Part shown: positions 1-3,700 of the stretch, piece after piece
How the letters are laid out: each line of letters begins with the position of its first letter
How positions within the stretch are numbered: position 1 is the first letter of the stretch
DNA from: Candidatus Firestoneibacteriota bacterium
GTDB taxonomy: Bacteria; Oederibacteriota; JAAXVQ01; JAUVAV01
Assembly: GCA_030635415.1 (NCBI GenBank)
Contig: DAOVYW010000166.1
Location: 1-5,521, forward strand
Direction of reading: 5' to 3'
Length of the DNA stretch: 5,521 bases
The notes under the pieces: model-generated
Database searches by the model: none
Told to the model about the DNA's origin: nothing
The model's input: the letters and a program-made list of their open reading frames with translations, nothing else
Position numbers and translations under genes: made by a program

Positions 1-263
1 GCTATGGTTCCATTCCGGTTGTACGCCGTACGGGTGGTCTGGCGGATACAGTGATTGATTTTAACGGCTGCCAAGGCAATGGCTTCACTTTTGGGCCCTA
101 TACCGGCGAGGCGCTGCTGGCGGCCATCAAGCAAGCGCTCGGAGTTTTTAAGGATAAAACGGCCTGGACCCGCTTGATGAAAAACGCCATGACCGCCGAT
201 TTCTCCTGGGAGCGCTCCGCCCGGGAATACCAGGAGCTGTATCAGAAAATAATTTCCCTATAG
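1..263 (+). CDS. glgA: Glycogen synthase, C-terminal fragment (5' end outside window)
   Basis: This is the last 86 codons of a glycogen/starch synthase of glycosyltransferase family 5, which moves glucose from ADP-glucose (sometimes UDP-glucose) onto the growing alpha-1,4-glucan in the cytoplasm. The first complete codon is at base 3 and the stop is TAG at 261-263. The sequence shows the conserved 'YGSIPVVRRTGGLADTV' block, which in GT5 enzymes forms part of the nucleotide-sugar site in the C-terminal Rossmann domain. It is followed by 'GNGFTFGPYTGEAL' and the family's usual ending 'DFSWERSAREYQELYQKI'. The C-terminus looks complete and of normal length. About 400 residues of the enzyme must lie upstream of the window. 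The next coding gene starts about 500 bases downstream, beyond a tRNA and a terminator, so this appears to be the last gene of its transcription unit. The family call is firm; the donor (ADP- or UDP-glucose) cannot be read from this part. Confidence 0.94.
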   Translation, partial: YGSIPVVRRTGGLADTVIDFNGCQGNGFTFGPYTGEALLAAIKQALGVFKDKTAWTRLMKNAMTADFSWERSAREYQELYQKIISL

Positions 264-275
264 GCCACAATTATC

Positions 276-304
276 TTGCAAGTTCGGAGAACATCATTTA
301 TATT
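276..304 (+). promoter_or_regulatory. Predicted sigma70-type promoter for tRNA-Glu
   Basis: A -35-like TTGCAA (276-281) and a -10-like TATATT (299-304) are separated by 17 bases. Transcription would start near 311, about 22 bases before the mature tRNA. The -10 matches the consensus at five of six bases, the -35 at only four. The position, between the glgA stop and the tRNA, supports it; this is a pattern call only. Confidence 0.5.
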
Positions 305-332
305 ATTCATCCATAATAATAAGCTGTTTTAC

Positions 333-408
333 GTCCCCATCGTCTAGAGGCCTAGGACATCGCTCTTTCAAGGCGACGACACGGGTTCGAATCCCGTTGG
401 GGACGCCA
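333..408 (+). tRNA. tRNA-Glu, anticodon UUC, CCA tail encoded
   Basis: A full cloverleaf can be folded by eye. The acceptor stem GTCCCCA (333-339) pairs with TGGGGAC (398-404), with discriminator G405 and an encoded CCA at 406-408. The D arm pairs GTC (342-344) with GAC (356-358). The anticodon stem is 360-364 with 372-376, closed by a T-G pair, and the loop CTTTCAA places anticodon TTC at 367-369, reading GAA/GAG. The T arm is ACGGG (381-385) with CCCGT (393-397) and the standard loop TTCGAAT. The sequence closely resembles known bacterial tRNA-Glu genes. It is a single gene with no second tRNA nearby. A tRNA 3' end is a frequent integration target, but no integrase or second copy of the 3' end is visible in the window. 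Confidence 0.97.
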
Positions 409-433
409 AATTTACGCCAGACGAAAATTTGGC
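405..433 (+). repeat. 9-bp inverted repeat overlapping the tRNA 3' CCA end
   Basis: GCCAAATTT (405-413) is followed, after an 11-base loop, by its exact reverse complement AAATTTGGC (425-433). The left arm includes the tRNA discriminator base and CCA tail, so in the precursor RNA the CCA could be base-paired in a trailer hairpin. No T-run follows, so this is not a terminator in itself. It may influence 3' processing of the tRNA or be a chance palindrome. Confidence 0.5.
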
Positions 434-468
434 AGAGCATTTGAGATTCAAAATTAGTAATTATGTAG

Positions 469-496
469 GGGCGGACCTCCGTGTCCGCCCTTTTTT
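469..496 (+). terminator. Rho-independent terminator downstream of tRNA-Glu
   Basis: An 8-bp perfect GC-rich stem, GGGCGGAC (469-476) with GTCCGCCC (483-490), encloses a 6-base loop and is followed directly by six T's (491-496). This is a textbook intrinsic terminator on the + strand. It would end a tRNA transcript of about 185 bases if initiation is near 311. The same palindrome, beginning GTAGGGGCGGAC, also resembles a repeat motif scattered through many bacterial genomes, so it may be a repeat copy that serves as a terminator. Confidence 0.82.
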
Positions 497-660
497 ATTT
501 GTATGCTCGGCAGGGCGTACCCGTCAGCCATATCAGGGGGATTGAGGGGGATTTCTGAAAAAATGACTTTTAGTGAAGCATCCACACTATTACCCTGCAA
601 GTGTAGCAAAACGAGACATATAGCAAAATGCTTTTATATAATCAGAAAAATAATGTAGCC
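497..660. other. Non-coding stretch with G-rich tandem element
   Basis: No convincing gene or RNA is visible here. The most notable element is AGGGGGATT at 535-543, repeated exactly at 545-553 (10-base period, two G5 runs on the + strand). Further on, TATAAT at 637-642 is a perfect -10 hexamer, with GAGACA (613-618) as a partial -35 at 18-base spacing, so a secondary upstream promoter is possible. The remainder is AT-rich and appears unstructured. Confidence 0.4.
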
Positions 661-665
661 TTGAC

Positions 666-694
666 TTGATATTGATAATTTCTAGTGATATACT
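666..694 (+). promoter_or_regulatory. Predicted sigma70-type promoter with extended -10 for the large gene
   Basis: TTGATA (666-671, five of six consensus bases) and TATACT (689-694, five of six) are separated by exactly 17 bases, and TGA (686-688) directly before the -10 fits an extended -10 (TGn) element. Transcription would start near 701, giving an AT-rich leader of about 59 bases before the start codon at 760. Nothing resembling a specific repressor operator or a riboswitch fits into that leader. Confidence 0.68.
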
Positions 695-715
695 TCTGTT
701 AAATAAAAAAATCCC

Positions 716-740
716 ATAAATCAAATAAATCAAATAAATA
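716..740 (+). repeat. Short AT-rich tandem repeat in the 5' leader
   Basis: The 9-base unit ATAAATCAA is present in nearly three copies (716-724, 725-733, partial 734-740), just upstream of the ribosome binding site. An unstructured A/U-rich leader of this type could help ribosome loading, or it could be a slippage-prone tract. No specific binding site is recognised. Confidence 0.55.
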
Positions 741-745
741 CTCAT

Positions 746-751
746 GAGGAG
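746..751 (+). promoter_or_regulatory. Ribosome binding site of the large gene
   Basis: GAGGAG (746-751) lies 8 bases before ATG 760, an ideal Shine-Dalgarno spacing. This selects 760 over the next in-frame ATG codons at 769 and 799, which lie too far away. The site overlaps the 8-base palindrome CTCATGAG (741-748), which might partly mask it. Confidence 0.8.
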
Positions 752-759
752 TTAAAGAG

Positions 760-3700
760 ATGTCAAACATGAAAGCAAATGTTGAATATTTTACCTCTAT
801 GGCCGAATGGTATAAACCGCGGCGCCGGGTATGGGCGAAAATTATCTCCATACTAGTCTCGGTCACATTTGTATTTCCCTATCTGACCTGGGCGTTTGAA
901 GCCGCGTCTTTTCCCGGGCCAACTAACCTGGTTATGTTCAACCAGCAGCCGGTTAAGATTGCGCACAAGCTGGGGACCATTACTCAATCCTTCCAGGGAA
1001 GCGACCGTTTGGTAGTGCATGTGCAGGACCTGCACTGCAACTATGAGGTGCAGAACAATATCGCCAAGATGATAGACGTTCTGGCCGGAGAGCATGGTCT
1101 GGAACTGGTGGGTATAGAAGGCGCGTCATTGCCGGTGAATGCCACTGCTATCTCGAGCTTTCCGGTTACGGAAGTAAAAAAAGAGACCGCGCATTATTTG
1201 GTCAAGCAGGGCAAGCTGACCGGGGCTGAGATGTACGCGGCAACCGGTCAACATCGCATCCGGCTGGAAGGCATTGAGAACGCCGGCCTGTACGCGCATA
1301 ACCGGACCACGGTAATGAAGTTTCTTAATAATGAAAGCCAGGGATATATTTTTGACCTGCGCGAGACCCTGGACGAGCTGAAAAGAGAAATTTACAATCC
1401 GGCGCTTACAGCTCTGGATAAGAAGAAGCAGGACTTTCGCGAGGGAGATCTCTCTCTGCTGAAGTACAGTGTATATTTGTATGGTTTTGCGAGGCGAGGA
1501 GGCCGGGAAGAACTCTCCTTGTATCCCAACCTGAGAGCGTATGTGTCCAAACGGAAAGCAATATTTTCCGACTTGGTGGATTCGGACGGGCTCTTCCATG
1601 AGCTGGATCTGCTGGACCGCCGCCTGCGGGCCGGGATGTACACCAGCACGGAGCAGGAGAAACTGGACCTGCTGGAGCACCGCCTGGATATTATGGAAAA
1701 GCTGGTCAATATTTCCGCCTCGCCCCAGGACCTGGCTGAGTACCGTGTTGCGCCGGAAGGCTTCCGAGTACAGAAATTCCTGGATTTCATCGCACGGCAT
1801 GACGATTTGGAAGAGTTTATCCTGGATGCGGAAGTATACAAGCTGGATGAGTACCTGGGAGAAGTAAGGAGTTTTTACCAGGTGGCGGATGATCGCAGCC
1901 GGGCGTTTGTGGAGAATATCATGACCCGCATGCAAAAACACCAGGCCAAGGTTTCCATGCTGGTAACCGGCGGGTACCACACGGATATGGTTCTGGACGA
2001 GTTGAAGCAAAAAGGCGTTTCCTATTTATGCATCAAGCCGCGCCTGAGCCGGCAGGACATTGTGAACCCCTACTTCGCGCTCCTGCGTGAGCAACGCACG
2101 CCTCTGGAAAAACTCCTGGCGCAGAACCAGAATATCCTGGGCATTCCAATAATGTCGCGGCAGACCAATGGGAATTCTTATGAGGTGATGACTCTGGCAG
2201 AATTTCTAGCCTTGAGCCCAAAAGAGCGGTTGAATGTGACCACTATAATTACCCTTTTAAAAGCTGGCGCGCTTGCCTGGGCAAGTTCGAAGCAGACCAG
2301 CGCAGCAGAGGTTTTGGCGGAATATAAGTTGATGGCCGAAGAATATACTCTGAGCAAATTCGGAGTAGTTCTACAGAGCGTGGAAAGAGTCAAGCAAGTC
2401 CTGGTAGCGCACTTTCCAAATTTAACTATGCTTACGCATAACACGAGGTTCAATGCTGATAATGTAAATGTAGCGGGGGAGTTAGGCGTAAATGGAGTGA
2501 TGACATTAATAGTAGATCCGAATCACAAAGAGGCCGTATTAGCGGAATTATCAACCTTGTCAACCCGGCCCGTGTCCCTGGCCCAGCGCATCCGGGCCTG
2601 GATGAATAACACCATTGCCGGAGATGGCCTGGATATGGCGCGTGTTGCATCATATGCTGCGGGTGGCCTGGCAGTGTCTGTGGGACTAGGTTTACTGGCT
2701 TTCGGAAGCATCACGCTCCCGGTATTTGGAGCATTTCTGGCAGTTGGGGCTATTATGGTAATCATCCCTCATATTTCTCAGATTGGAAATTTAGTACAGG
2801 TGAACTTGGCCGGTCGGCTGGCCAATGCCAAACTTCTGGTCGCGCTAGTTACAATGGTTCTGGTAGCAAATGCACCTATAAAAGATGTAGTTGAAGAAGA
2901 GCGAGAGGCGAACGAAGGACTAATATCAGATAATCTCACGAGATTAGGATATTTTTATTCAATCATTGGTGTGCTTTCTATGGCAGCTTATTGGTCAATA
3001 AATATTTTTGGTTCACCTATTGGAATGCCGGCCGGCCTGTTTGTAGCCCCACTGATCATTTTTGGAGCTATGGGTTTAATCCTAATATATAAAGTGGATT
3101 CTATAGAAGAATGGAAAAAATATTCACTTCGGCTTTTAATGGGAATGGGTGCGATATACATACTGATTAGCGCTTGGCTGACACTTTCGGGTTATTTCAT
3201 TCTATCTAATGCCCCGGTGGGAATATTACTGTTCGGAGTTTTGTCGGCTGGAATTAACGCTCTGGTAAGCTTAGGGACAAACAGTATATTAACCCCAAAG
3301 CTTAAAGCGGAGCTGCGAGATATCCTGAAAAACCAAAATGACCAAGAGAATATCGACAGATTTGCAGAGAATCTGAAGGATACGTATGAATTGGAATTAG
3401 CCATATTACTTTTTCAGAAGTTAGAGGCCGGAAGCAAAAGGGAATTTCAAACCATTAGCGAATTAGCTGAACATCTAGGTCTGGAAGACACGGATAAAGT
3501 CAACCGAATACTTATGAAAATAATCTCAGAAGCTAAGTGGGCCAAAATTAGACTTGCAGAGGCAGTTGAACAGATCTCGGAAGAAGGTTGGGAGCACGCA
3601 GTTAGTGGAATAGGTAGCGAAACCCGCGCCGAGAGCATAACGCCGCTGATGTTCATACTCGGCATGTTAATGGTATTAAAAGGCGCTATAACCCCAACAA

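Noticed and set aside
333..433. Prophage or genomic-island attachment site at tRNA-Glu
   Set aside because: No integrase, no excisionase and no repeated copy of the tRNA 3' end is found in the window.
535..553. G-quadruplex
   Set aside because: There are only two G5 runs; a stable intramolecular quadruplex normally needs four G-tracts.
661..694. TTGACT at 661-666 as the -35 box
   Set aside because: Its spacing to TATACT is 22 bases, too long; TTGATA at 666-671 gives exactly 17.
716..740. CRISPR-like repeats
   Set aside because: The units are 9 bases, directly adjacent and without spacers, so this is a simple tandem repeat.
744..755. Mini-ORF ATG AGG AGT TAA in the leader
   Set aside because: It consists of three codons formed by the Shine-Dalgarno sequence itself, and nothing upstream would recruit a ribosome to it.
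1126..2010. 294-codon open frame on the minus strand
   Set aside because: It lies fully opposite the TraB/ChaN-like part of the large gene, has no recognisable domain and is explained by the CTG/GAG-rich codon use of the + strand gene, which leaves few stops in the antisense frames. Several overlapping open frames in 1390-1870 have the same cause.
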